Under the pieces are notes generated by a model. That model searched no databases. It was not told where the DNA came from and worked only from the letters and a program-made list of their open reading frames with translations. Made by a program: the position numbers and the translations under genes. From JAJFFW01 sp039197915 (lineage in GTDB: Bacteria > Pseudomonadota > Alphaproteobacteria > Caulobacterales > Parvularculaceae), in assembly GCA_039197915.1 (NCBI GenBank), contig JBCCTV010000012.1:1-27777 (forward strand): a stretch of 27,777 bases of DNA. Direction: 5' to 3'. This document shows positions 15,685 through 22,952 of the stretch, in pieces. Each line of letters opens with the position of its first letter. Position 1 is the stretch's first letter.

Positions 15685-16464
15685 ATGCTACTAAAAGACA
15701 AAGTGGTTGTGATCAGCGGCGTCGGCCCAGGCATGGGCCAAGCGATGGCGAAGCTCGCAGCACAGGAAGGCGCAAAGGTTGTCCTGGGCGCGCGCAACGA
15801 AGCGTACTTAAAAGACGTCGCGAAAGCGATTACCGACGCCGGCGGTGAGGCGATTGCAGCCCCCACCGACGTCACGAACGCTGAGCAGTGCGCCGCGCTC
15901 GCAAACGCCGCCGTTTCGGCGTTCGGGACCATCAACGGTCTTGTCAATAGCGCCTACAATCACGGCGACTGGGCGACCACGGACGTTGCGGAGGCGAGCA
16001 GTTGGGGCAACGTTTATGACGTTAATTGTCTCGGCGCGCTGCGCATGGCCCAGGCCGTCTTACCGGCGATGAAAGATGCTGGCGGGGGCGCGATCGTCAA
16101 TGTTTCGACAATGGCGACCGTAAACCCCTTCCCGGGCGAAGCTGCATATGCAGCGAGCAAAGGCGCATTAAACGCCTTAACCCGGCATATGGCGAAAGAT
16201 ATGGGTAAAGACAATATTCGCGTTAATGTGGCCCGTATGGGTTGGATCGGCGGCGCACCCGTCTACGGATATATCGATGCGCGCGTCGCCAATGGCGAGA
16301 CCCGCGAAGCGGTTATGGGTGAAATCACCGGTCGGATACCGCTTGGCATTATCCCCCCGGAAGATGATTGCGCGAGAGCAGTCCTGATGCTGGTTTCAGA
16401 CTATTCGGCTGTCGTTAGCGGCGCGTCGCTTGACGTGAACGGCGGCCAATATATGGCGCCGTGA
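15685..16464 (+). CDS. Short-chain dehydrogenase/reductase (classical SDR)
   Basis: A 259-residue classical SDR. GGGAGG sits 7-8 bases before the ATG. The Rossmann glycine motif is SGVGPGMG (11-18), the NNAG-equivalent reads VNSAYN (87-92), and the catalytic tetrad is N114, S141, Y155 and K159 (YAASK at 155-159). D62 in the APTDVT segment and R37 in GARN suggest a preference between NAD and NADP that I cannot settle. The tail DYSAVVSGASLDVNGGQYMAP is typical of 3-oxoacyl/hydroxysteroid-type SDRs. It opens the plus-strand operon, and its stop overlaps the GTG start of the DUF1214 gene by 4 bases. Role: oxidation or reduction of a hydroxyl/ketone, possibly on a steroid ring or side chain (inference). 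Confidence 0.93.
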   Translation: MLLKDKVVVISGVGPGMGQAMAKLAAQEGAKVVLGARNEAYLKDVAKAITDAGGEAIAAPTDVTNAEQCAALANAAVSAFGTINGLVNSAYNHGDWATTDVAEASSWGNVYDVNCLGALRMAQAVLPAMKDAGGGAIVNVSTMATVNPFPGEAAYAASKGALNALTRHMAKDMGKDNIRVNVARMGWIGGAPVYGYIDARVANGETREAVMGEITGRIPLGIIPPEDDCARAVLMLVSDYSAVVSGASLDVNGGQYMAP

Positions 16465-17537
16465 CCGCGTCAGATTTCGGCGGCGGCGCCTGGCGCCAAT
16501 TCTGCGACGGCTTGTTGGGCGCTGGTGCCCATATCCTCGACGATGATTTCGCTCGCACCGATTTTGAACGTGCAGAGGGGCTGCGTTACCTGACGAGGCT
16601 CACGCGGATCGCCCTTGAAATGAATCTGGAAAACGCTGACCCGGCGTTTCCAGCGTTTTACCAGGCATCCCATGAAACAGCGAAGATCGGCGCTGATAAC
16701 CCGGATAATGTCTACCTGAACGCGACAATTTCAGGCGGCTTCAAGTACCGCATCTCTGGAACGCGCGGCGACGCCCCGATTTTCAGTATCGGAACAAAAG
16801 CAAATCGATACGCCATTGACGGAACCATGGCTTCAACGGGCGAGCTCGACGGACGGGATATCCAGTTCTCGCCGGAAGGAGACTTTGAAGTTATCGTTGC
16901 GAAGGAGCGCGAGGGGACAAACTGGCTGCCGCTTGCCGAAGACAGCAGCATGCTTCTCCTACGACAGACTTTCTTCGATCGCCCGCACAGCACACCGGCC
17001 CAAGTGCAGGTTGAATGCTTAAATGGACCAACAAAGCAAGCGCCGCTGACGCCCGACAGCCTGAGCAAGTCGTTAAACGCGGTACCCGCCTTTGTGAGCG
17101 GCACCGCACAAACCTTTAAGACATGGGCAACGTCGTTTCGCACCAACAATTTCAATCGCCTCAACACCGTCGACCAAACGCTCTTTTTCCGAGCGGGCGG
17201 AGACCCCTCCATTTATTACTTACACGGATGGTGGGAGCTGAAGGAGGGTGAAGCGCTCCGCATCCGTGCAACACCGCCAGCCTGTGAAGGTTGGAACTTC
17301 CAGCTCAATAATATCTGGATGGAATCCCTCGATTACCGTCACGCGAGCGTTCACACCAACAATGAGCTCGCCGCCTACAATGACGATGGATCTGTCACGG
17401 TCGTTGTCTCGCCAGAAGATATTGGTGCGGAGAATTGGCTTAACACGGGCGCCCATCGGCGCGGCACGATGTTGTGGCGATGGACGGGCGCCGACGAGCA
17501 CCCCATTCCCGAAACGGAGATAATATCAGCACCATGA
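16461..17537 (+). CDS. DUF1214 domain protein
   Basis: A 358-residue protein starting at GTG 16461 within the SDR stop (GTGA overlap). The N-terminal half has no feature I recognise beyond an alpha-helical start; the second half carries the DUF1214 pattern, with YYLHGWWELKEGEALRIRA (about 253-271), the aromatic GWNFQLNNIWMESLDYR segment (about 277-293), and the closing AENWLNTGAHRRGTMLWRW. No signal peptide is visible, so it is probably cytosolic. DUF1214 proteins have no established reaction and are often found beside SDRs, CoA enzymes and sulfotransferases in lipid and steroid clusters. Its stop overlaps the next ATG (ATGA), so the three first genes of this operon are translationally chained. 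Confidence 0.88.
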   Translation: MTASDFGGGAWRQFCDGLLGAGAHILDDDFARTDFERAEGLRYLTRLTRIALEMNLENADPAFPAFYQASHETAKIGADNPDNVYLNATISGGFKYRISGTRGDAPIFSIGTKANRYAIDGTMASTGELDGRDIQFSPEGDFEVIVAKEREGTNWLPLAEDSSMLLLRQTFFDRPHSTPAQVQVECLNGPTKQAPLTPDSLSKSLNAVPAFVSGTAQTFKTWATSFRTNNFNRLNTVDQTLFFRAGGDPSIYYLHGWWELKEGEALRIRATPPACEGWNFQLNNIWMESLDYRHASVHTNNELAAYNDDGSVTVVVSPEDIGAENWLNTGAHRRGTMLWRWTGADEHPIPETEIISAP

Positions 17538-18001
17538 CGAGCTTAGAAGACCGCATCGAAAAGCTGGAGGCCGAGAGCGAAATCCGTCGCCTAAAGGCAC
17601 GGTATTTAAACGCCTGTGACGCCAAGGACGTTGACGCTATTCGCGCTTGCTTCACCGAGGATGCGAAAATTGATTTCCCACCCATCGGCACATTCGACCT
17701 CGACGGGTTGATCAACATATTCACTAAAATGGCGGCCACGACGCCAATCGTCGACGTCCACCAGGGCCATAATGGGGAGATTGAGGTCACCGGCGATACG
17801 GCGCGCGCCACCTGGAACCTTGGCTTCGCGACGTATGATCCACGAAACAAAGCCTTTAGAATGCTTGCTAGTTTTTACACAGATGAATATCGCAAAACAC
17901 CTGACGGGTGGCGCATAAGCTACACAAAGTCCGAACCGCGCGCGATTGTTGACGGAACGCTTGCGGAAGCGACAGTTTCCGCTGAATGGGTAAGCTCATA
18001 G
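17534..18001 (+). CDS. NTF2-fold (SnoaL-like) protein
   Basis: A 155-residue SnoaL-like protein. The ATG at 17534 overlaps the DUF1214 stop (ATGA) and follows CGGAGA; an earlier in-frame start would lie well inside the DUF1214 gene. The N-terminus is a short predicted coiled coil (SLEDRIEKLEAESEIRRLKA), then RYLNACDAKDVDAIRACFTE, DAKIDFPPIG and a C-terminal sheet with YTDEYRKTPDGWRISYTKSE. The acidic pair DAKIDF is the place where ketosteroid isomerases and scytalone dehydratases have catalytic acids, but the exact isomerase pattern VEDPxGS is absent, so it is not called a ketosteroid isomerase. It may be an isomerase, dehydratase or hydrolase of a pathway intermediate. Confidence 0.87.
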   Translation: MTSLEDRIEKLEAESEIRRLKARYLNACDAKDVDAIRACFTEDAKIDFPPIGTFDLDGLINIFTKMAATTPIVDVHQGHNGEIEVTGDTARATWNLGFATYDPRNKAFRMLASFYTDEYRKTPDGWRISYTKSEPRAIVDGTLAEATVSAEWVSS

Positions 18002-18013
18002 GGAGAGCAGTTT

Positions 18014-18727
18014 ATGGAAAAGATCGTATACGCACTTTGGCGCTCGCCGGAAGAAATACGCGAGCGGTTTAATTCACGCTGGCTGAACGAAACGGCGCCT
18101 GCCCTCTCAGATCACGCACACGCCGTGCGGCTTAACATTCAAGACAGCGAAGTTCTTGATGGTAATTCGCCAAGAGCCGAGAACACCAAGCCGGCAATCG
18201 AAGCCGTTGTGCAATTATGGGTCGATACGGCGCATATCGAAGTGCGCCGTCAAATCGACGAAGTGGTGTACGGATCAACGCTTATGGCGCAATCATGGCT
18301 CGTGAGCGAATCAACGCCAATCGTCAACCAAACGAACGTTGTCACCGCCGGCGAGAGGACGCCTGGCTTTTCCCAGATTGTTTTTCTGGGGCTTCCACCG
18401 CGCATAACGTGGGCCGCATGGCAAGAAGCCTGGCAAACGCACCACACTGAGCCCGCGATAGAAACCCAAAGCAATTTCGAGTACCATCAAAATCTGATTG
18501 TACGTCCTCTGACTTATGGGGCGGCGCCCTATGTCGCAATGGTTGAAGAGTGCTTTCCAATCGAAGCGCTCAACAATCCGGCGATATATTTTGATGCGCC
18601 AGACGACCCGGCAAAACTCGAAGCCAACACAAAACGAATGATGGATAGCGTTGCGCGATTTATTGACCACGACCGGATGGATTGCTTTCCAACAAGCCAG
18701 TTCGATGTGAAAAAGCTATTCGCCTAG
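18014..18727 (+). CDS. EthD-like dimeric alpha/beta-barrel protein, duplicated domain
   Basis: A 237-residue protein with a GGGAGAG site 6 bases before the ATG. It appears to hold two ferredoxin-like (EthD/dimeric alpha-beta barrel) halves: residues about 1-105 with RERFNSRWLNETAPAL, and about 115-235 with the clearer EthD pattern WAAWQEAWQTHHTEPAIE followed by FEYHQNLIVRPL. EthD is named after a small protein needed for the EthABC P450 system, and its role there is not firmly established. Related barrels include monooxygenases and dehydratases. A two-domain chain would form an internal dimer. It is followed at once by the DUF2147 gene (TAGTG or TAGTGATG junction). The function is unknown, and cofactor-free oxygenase or accessory roles are both possible. 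Confidence 0.8.
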   Translation: MEKIVYALWRSPEEIRERFNSRWLNETAPALSDHAHAVRLNIQDSEVLDGNSPRAENTKPAIEAVVQLWVDTAHIEVRRQIDEVVYGSTLMAQSWLVSESTPIVNQTNVVTAGERTPGFSQIVFLGLPPRITWAAWQEAWQTHHTEPAIETQSNFEYHQNLIVRPLTYGAAPYVAMVEECFPIEALNNPAIYFDAPDDPAKLEANTKRMMDSVARFIDHDRMDCFPTSQFDVKKLFA

Positions 18728-18729
18728 TG

Positions 18730-19281
18730 ATGCGCCTTGGTCGTACCCTGAATAAACACCCATCAGCGGCGATCGTTTTAGGATTGGTCACAGCGTTCAC
18801 CGTTACATCGCAGTCCGCTTCACAAGACGTCGATGCGTTCGATGTCTATGGAACCTGGCTCACAAAGGATGGTGAAGCCGTCTTTGAAATTACCGATTGC
18901 GGAGACGGCTCCCCTTGTGGCGCCATGGTTTGGATGAACCCTGAAATCACGACATCGTATACAGATGATGAAAACCCCGATCCCGCGCTACGCGGTCGGC
19001 CGCTAATTGGCGCCGAAATTATCTGGGGCTTTGAAAAAGGCCGTCGGGCCTGGAAAAATGGCAAGCTATACCACGCCGAAGGCGGCAGAACCTACCGCGC
19101 GCGGATCGCGCGGGAAAGCGACACTGAGATCTCAGTAAAGGGATGCATCGGTCCGATTTGCGTTGGGCAACGCTGGTCCGCCAGTGCAAACCCGCCACCC
19201 TCAATAACCGGCGTTAATTCGGCAAACAATTCGAAAGTCCGGCCTTTACTGCGTGCACATAATATTGACCGCGGGGCTTGA
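18730..19281 (+). CDS. DUF2147 family exported protein
   Basis: A 183-residue protein starting at ATG 18730; an overlapping GTG at 18727 is an alternative. It has a basic start and a hydrophobic run (SAAIVLGLVTAFTVTSQSAS, about 12-31), which looks like a signal peptide. The mature part follows the DUF2147 pattern: VYGTWLTKDGEAVFEITDCG, SPCGAMVWM, then a lipocalin-like sheet with IIWGFEKGRRAWKNGKLYHAEGG cut here to its first residues, and closing KGCIGPICVGQRW. Two cysteine pairs would suit the periplasm. DUF2147 has no assigned activity. It is the only clearly exported protein in this nine-gene operon, which is otherwise cytosolic. A 140-base gap follows. Confidence 0.85.
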   Translation: MRLGRTLNKHPSAAIVLGLVTAFTVTSQSASQDVDAFDVYGTWLTKDGEAVFEITDCGDGSPCGAMVWMNPEITTSYTDDENPDPALRGRPLIGAEIIWGFEKGRRAWKNGKLYHAEGGRTYRARIARESDTEISVKGCIGPICVGQRWSASANPPPSITGVNSANNSKVRPLLRAHNIDRGA

Positions 19282-19421
19282 ACGTCACGTTTGTCACGTA
19301 GAGTTGCGTCTGTTTTACTGTTATTTTCAACGCGACAAGAAAGAGACGCGTTACATAAGAGATCTGGGCGAACGCTCTTACGCTGGTAAAAACGGGCGCC
19401 GACAAAAAAGGGAGAGAAAAA
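19282..19421 (+). promoter_or_regulatory. Spacer with tandem GTCACGT and a possible internal promoter
   Basis: The 140-base gap splits the plus-strand operon. It starts with two direct copies of GTCACGT (19284-19290 and 19293-19299). TTGTCA (19291-19296) and TTTACT (19314-19319), 17 bases apart, could serve as -35 and -10 boxes for the four downstream genes. Further on, GACGCGTTAC (19345-19354) resembles the element before the Rieske gene. The evidence is by eye only. Confidence 0.25.
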
Positions 19422-19916
19422 GTGGATGGAAACGATCCAAATATGCGTGTCATTCCAGACGCAATTGTCCGCTCAGAAATTGTGGAGATCAACGCGCCAA
19501 ACACCCTAATTTGGGAAATACTGACGGATCTTCCTCGATATCCCGAATGGAACCCCTTTTGTGTTGAATGTGAATCAACGCTTGAGATGGGCGCACCGGT
19601 AAAAATGAAGCTCAAGGACTATGTGACGCCTGGGAACTTCTTCGATAATTGCGAGTTTGTTTGCGCGTTCGATCCGCCCAAGCTCCTTTCCTGGCAACTT
19701 CCCTATTCTGACGAGTGGCCATATCCGGCGCGACGCGACCAGATCATTGAACGAATTAGCGATACAATAAGCACCTATCAGTCTACTGATGCTTTTCTTG
19801 GTGACAACGGTATCCATGTGATGCGGTTCGCCGGCCCGTGGGTGAAGCGCGCTTTTGATGACACGGCACACGCCTTGAAGGCGCGGGCCGAAAAAATGGC
19901 GAAAGAGCGGAGTTAA
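19422..19916 (+). CDS. SRPBCC (START/polyketide cyclase-like) protein
   Basis: A 164-residue helix-grip protein starting at GTG 19422, 5-6 bases after GGGAGAG. The SRPBCC pattern is clear: RSEIVEINAPNTLIWEILTD (about 17-36) then PRYPEWNPFCVECES, followed by a sheet with LLSWQLPYSDEWPYPARRD and the long C-terminal helix AFDDTAHALKARAEKMAKER, which closes the cavity. No catalytic residue is diagnostic, and such proteins bind lipids, sterols or polyketides and may cyclise, dehydrate or simply carry them. The gene is followed two bases later by the next NTF2-fold gene. A hydrophobic-ligand carrier or cyclase role fits the steroid context (inference). Confidence 0.86.
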   Translation: MDGNDPNMRVIPDAIVRSEIVEINAPNTLIWEILTDLPRYPEWNPFCVECESTLEMGAPVKMKLKDYVTPGNFFDNCEFVCAFDPPKLLSWQLPYSDEWPYPARRDQIIERISDTISTYQSTDAFLGDNGIHVMRFAGPWVKRAFDDTAHALKARAEKMAKERS

Positions 19917-19921
19917 GATTG

Positions 19922-20407
19922 GTGTTCGACCTTCAAGCCATTGAGGCGATCAGGCGCCTCAAATATTCCTACTGCCAGGCGATCGATACCTGCGACCTTG
20001 AGCTGCTGTCGTCCGTTTTTGCTGACGATGCAACAATTGATTACGAAGGCGGGACCTATCGTTTCCAGGCGGAGGGAAAGCCCGCGATCCTTGAAGCCAT
20101 CGAAGCCGCATTTCACAGTGAGTTCGTTGCGTGCCATTCGGTTATTCATCCTATAATTGATGTACAAACCGAAACCGCGGCAACAGGCAGTTGGCGGCTC
20201 TTAGACTACGCGATGAACCTTCGCGAAAACAATCTCGTGACAATTGGGGCCGCAACCTACCAGGATAAGTATCGGAAAGAAGGCGACCGGTGGGTGATCG
20301 GATCCTCGGCGTATAAGCGGCTCTTTGAACGTGTCTTCACGGAATCTGAACCTGCCCTCACCCACTTTTTTCTAGGCGGCGGCCACGTTAATGGACCGCC
20401 AGCATAG
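19922..20407 (+). CDS. NTF2-fold (SnoaL-like) protein
   Basis: A 161-residue SnoaL-like protein. Two adjacent non-ATG starts are possible, TTG at 19919 and GTG at 19922; GGAG at 19909-19912 suits both, and GTG is preferred as the commoner codon. The fold pattern is FDLQAIEAIRRLKYSYCQAI, DLELLSSVFADDATIDYEGG and a C-terminal sheet with ATYQDKYRKEGDRWVIGSSAY. It closely parallels the proteins at 13742 and 17534 (same Y-x-x-A/C-I/D, then F-x-x-D-A-x-I-D-Y/F), so the three look like paralogs with separate substrates. A conserved-looking histidine pair (CHSVIH, about 65-70) sits where related dehydratases have their base. The reaction is unknown. Confidence 0.85.
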   Translation: MFDLQAIEAIRRLKYSYCQAIDTCDLELLSSVFADDATIDYEGGTYRFQAEGKPAILEAIEAAFHSEFVACHSVIHPIIDVQTETAATGSWRLLDYAMNLRENNLVTIGAATYQDKYRKEGDRWVIGSSAYKRLFERVFTESEPALTHFFLGGGHVNGPPA

Positions 20408-20459
20408 GGCGACGCCGGCAAGCTTCTCGATGAATGAGAAACGGTAATCAGTAGAGAGA

Positions 20460-21341
20460 ATGAACATGGCCCAACCAAAAGTTGCTGTTGTCACAGGGGC
20501 GAGCCGCGGCGCTGGGAAAGGCATTGCCCTTGGCCTCGGTGAAGCGGGCATGACTGTTTACGTCACGGGACGAAGCGAGAAAACTGGTCTCGCCCACGGT
20601 TGGGACGGCACGCCTTTGCCAGGAACGATCCACGAAACAGCCGCCGAAATTTCCGCAGCCGGCGGGAAAGGCGTCGCCGTTCCGTGTGACCATGGTGACG
20701 ACGCACGGGTTGCGTCTGTTTTTGAGGAGATTATCGCGGCCGAGGGGCGGATTGATATCCTAGTCAACAACGCCGCCCATATGCACCCCCAGCTTATTGA
20801 GGATAAGCCGTTCTTTGAGAAAGAAATTGCAGCGGTTGGCATTTTGGACGTCGGCCTGCGGTCCGCATACATTGCAAGTTGGCACGCGGCAAAGGTGATG
20901 GCCGAGCAGAAGTCTGGCTTGATCACGTTTACATCGTCGTTCGGCGCTACTTGTTACATGCACGGCCCCGCTTATGGCGCGCAGAAAGCGGGGATTGATA
21001 AGCTCGCCCATGATATGGCGATCGACCTAAAGCCCTTCGGCGTTAACGCCATATCCCTGTGGCTTGGCCCCCAGCTGACTGAACGCGCTTTGATCGCGGC
21101 TGAAGTCAAACCTGAACAGTACAAAGACTTTATCGCCATGGCGGAAACGCCACAATTTGTCGGCGACATAATTTATGCGCTCGCAAGTACCGATGTCGGA
21201 GAAAAATACACCGGCCACACACTCGTGACAGCAGAGATCGCCGATGAATTGGGCCTAAAAGATCGGAACGGAAAACAACCGCCTTCGCACCGGCAAATGC
21301 TTGGCTCCCCACGCGAGCCAAACCCCGCGATCGTGCGCTAG
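20460..21341 (+). CDS. SDR oxidoreductase (DHRS1-like)
   Basis: A 293-residue SDR, longer than the classical 250. The glycine motif is TGASRGAGKG (12-21), with NNAAH (103-107) and the catalytic Y172 and K176 (YGAQK at 172-176) after S159/S160. The insertion after the second strand (residues about 40-60, GLAHGWDGTPLPGTIHETA) and the C-terminal extension (about 260-293, LGLKDRNGKQPPSHRQML) match the DHRS1-type group of SDRs, whose human member acts on steroids and other carbonyls. R38 in TGRSE suggests NADP use. It lies 52 bases after the NTF2-fold gene and 18 bases before the acyl-CoA dehydrogenase gene. A hydroxysteroid or side-chain carbonyl oxidoreductase is likely. Confidence 0.92.
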   Translation: MNMAQPKVAVVTGASRGAGKGIALGLGEAGMTVYVTGRSEKTGLAHGWDGTPLPGTIHETAAEISAAGGKGVAVPCDHGDDARVASVFEEIIAAEGRIDILVNNAAHMHPQLIEDKPFFEKEIAAVGILDVGLRSAYIASWHAAKVMAEQKSGLITFTSSFGATCYMHGPAYGAQKAGIDKLAHDMAIDLKPFGVNAISLWLGPQLTERALIAAEVKPEQYKDFIAMAETPQFVGDIIYALASTDVGEKYTGHTLVTAEIADELGLKDRNGKQPPSHRQMLGSPREPNPAIVR

Positions 21342-21359
21342 GAGAGAGTGGAGTAACGA

Positions 21360-22574
21360 ATGCCAGATTCAGGACACGTCTTAGAAAACACCGTTCGCTC
21401 GTCCTTTGCGCTTTCACCGCATCACCAGGAATTGCTCGACCATGCTGACCGGTTCGCAAAGAATGAGCTTTATCCCTATGCTGAGAAGATGGATGCCGAT
21501 GAATGGTGGCCCGAGGACGCCTTCAAAAAAATAGGTGATGCTGGTTTCTTCGGTGTGGGTGTACCGAACGAATATGGCGGCGCGGGCGCCGACATGATGA
21601 CGGCAGGCGTGATCTTGCAGGCGTTTTCACGCTGGAACCATGCTCTCGGCCTAAGTTGGGTGGCCCACGAAAATCTCTGCCTCCACAATATTTATCGAAA
21701 CGCAAATGAAGAACAACGCCAGCGTTTCCTGCCCGATATGTGCGCTGGTCGGAAGATCGGTTGCCTTGCCTTGACGGAACCGGGCGCAGGGTCCGATGCG
21801 TTGGGATCCATGCGGACAACGGCAAAGCGCGACGGCGACAGTTACGTACTGAACGGATCAAAGCTTTATATAACGAACGGACCGGTTGCGGATCTTGCTT
21901 TAGTTTACGCCAAAACTGATGTGGAAGCCGGCGCCAAAGGCATTTCAGCCTTCGTAGTCGACACGAAAACGCCTGGCTTCAAGGTCGCACAAAAACTCGT
22001 CAAGATGGGATATCGCGGCAGTCAGACTGCGGAGCTTGTCTTTGAGGATTGCCGCGTTCCGGCGGAAAACCGCTTGGGCGATGAAAATTCAGGCGTCAGC
22101 GTCGTGATGAGCGGGCTCGACCTTGAACGCGCAATGATCTCCCCAATTTGTCTGGGCGTCGCGGAACGCGCATTGGAGTTATCAATTGAGCACGCGACAA
22201 CACGAGAGCAATTTGGTAAGGCGATCGCCTCCTACCAGATGATTCAATCCCTACTCGCTGAAATGTATGTCAGTGTCGAGACGATGCGGAGTTTCACCTA
22301 TCGCGTCCTAGAAGAAACGGAAACGCTGGAAATCGGCGGCGGCGGACGCGGCGATATTCACATGACAACGGCCGCGTCGGTCATGTACGCGGCGCAAGCC
22401 TGCCACGATGTTCTGGATAAAGCGGTTCAGGTCCATGGCGGGACTGGATATATCTGGGAAGCAGAGATTAACAGGCTCTACCGCTCGATTAAGCTGCTTG
22501 AGATTGGCGCCGGCACAACGGAAGTCCGTAAGATGATCATCGCTGGCGAACTCTTACGCGATCGGATGAAGTAA
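21360..22574 (+). CDS. Acyl-CoA dehydrogenase, isovaleryl-CoA dehydrogenase type
   Basis: A 404-residue single-domain-set acyl-CoA dehydrogenase at the usual family length. FAD and substrate motifs are CLALTEPGAGSDALGSM (about 135-151), GYRGSQTAELVFEDCRVP (about 217-234), TREQFGKAIASYQMIQSLLAE and VHGGTGYIWE. At the position where medium-chain enzymes have their catalytic glutamate (YEGT), this protein reads IGAGTTEVRK, so that base is missing. As in isovaleryl-CoA dehydrogenase, the base should be the glutamate in GLDLER, here E256. The enzyme inserts a 2,3 double bond in an acyl-CoA with FAD, passing electrons to ETF. Many steroid acyl-CoA dehydrogenases are two-subunit; no second one is encoded here, so it is probably a homotetramer. 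It ends the operon and converges on the KstD-like gene. Confidence 0.95.
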   Translation: MPDSGHVLENTVRSSFALSPHHQELLDHADRFAKNELYPYAEKMDADEWWPEDAFKKIGDAGFFGVGVPNEYGGAGADMMTAGVILQAFSRWNHALGLSWVAHENLCLHNIYRNANEEQRQRFLPDMCAGRKIGCLALTEPGAGSDALGSMRTTAKRDGDSYVLNGSKLYITNGPVADLALVYAKTDVEAGAKGISAFVVDTKTPGFKVAQKLVKMGYRGSQTAELVFEDCRVPAENRLGDENSGVSVVMSGLDLERAMISPICLGVAERALELSIEHATTREQFGKAIASYQMIQSLLAEMYVSVETMRSFTYRVLEETETLEIGGGGRGDIHMTTAASVMYAAQACHDVLDKAVQVHGGTGYIWEAEINRLYRSIKLLEIGAGTTEVRKMIIAGELLRDRMK

Positions 22575-22952
22575 TCCACGATCCGGATCTGGAGTTTCGT
22601 CGAGGATAGGAGCGTATAAGATTGATCCGCTTCGCGATGTGTGCGCTTTAATGTGGGATACCGCTTTTGCATACCAAGTCCACATATCACGATGGCGCTT
22701 CGATTGGAGCAGCGAGAACACGCTGCCGCCTAAGCGAAATCGATAGACGCTAGACTGTAAGATGACATCATAAAAATGCTTTCTTTCGGCAAAGCGTTTC
22801 AGAGACTTATCATTTCATTAAGCGCCGCTATATCCGCTAATTTAACGATGCCTGCGCTTATCCACTTTTAAACATCACAAAGCGGATAATTCTCACCGAC
22901 GCATACACGATAGGCAGATATTTCGACGGCAAATGCCAGATCGAGACCCTTT
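22575..22952. other. Convergent intergenic stretch without a supported gene
   Basis: This 378-base stretch separates the convergent acyl-CoA dehydrogenase and KstD-like genes and is clearly less GC-rich than its neighbours. It has an 8-bp perfect inverted repeat, TATCCGCT (22831-22838) and AGCGGATA (22881-22888), a GATCCGGATC palindrome just after the dehydrogenase stop (22580-22589), and a weak hairpin AAATGCTTT / AAAGCGTTT (22774-22782, 22791-22799) that might end transcription. Short open frames exist but lack a start with a binding site or any recognisable sequence. It may be a decayed gene or simply spacer. Confidence 0.5.

Noticed and set aside
15453..15947. 164-codon open frame on the minus strand
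   Set aside because: Over half of it is antisense to the SDR gene, its composition is that of a shadow frame, and it has no ribosome-binding site.
22554..22815. Minus-strand open frame across the convergent spacer (about 86 codons)
   Set aside because: No start with a ribosome-binding site before a late ATG that leaves about 44 residues, and no recognisable family; at most a remnant.
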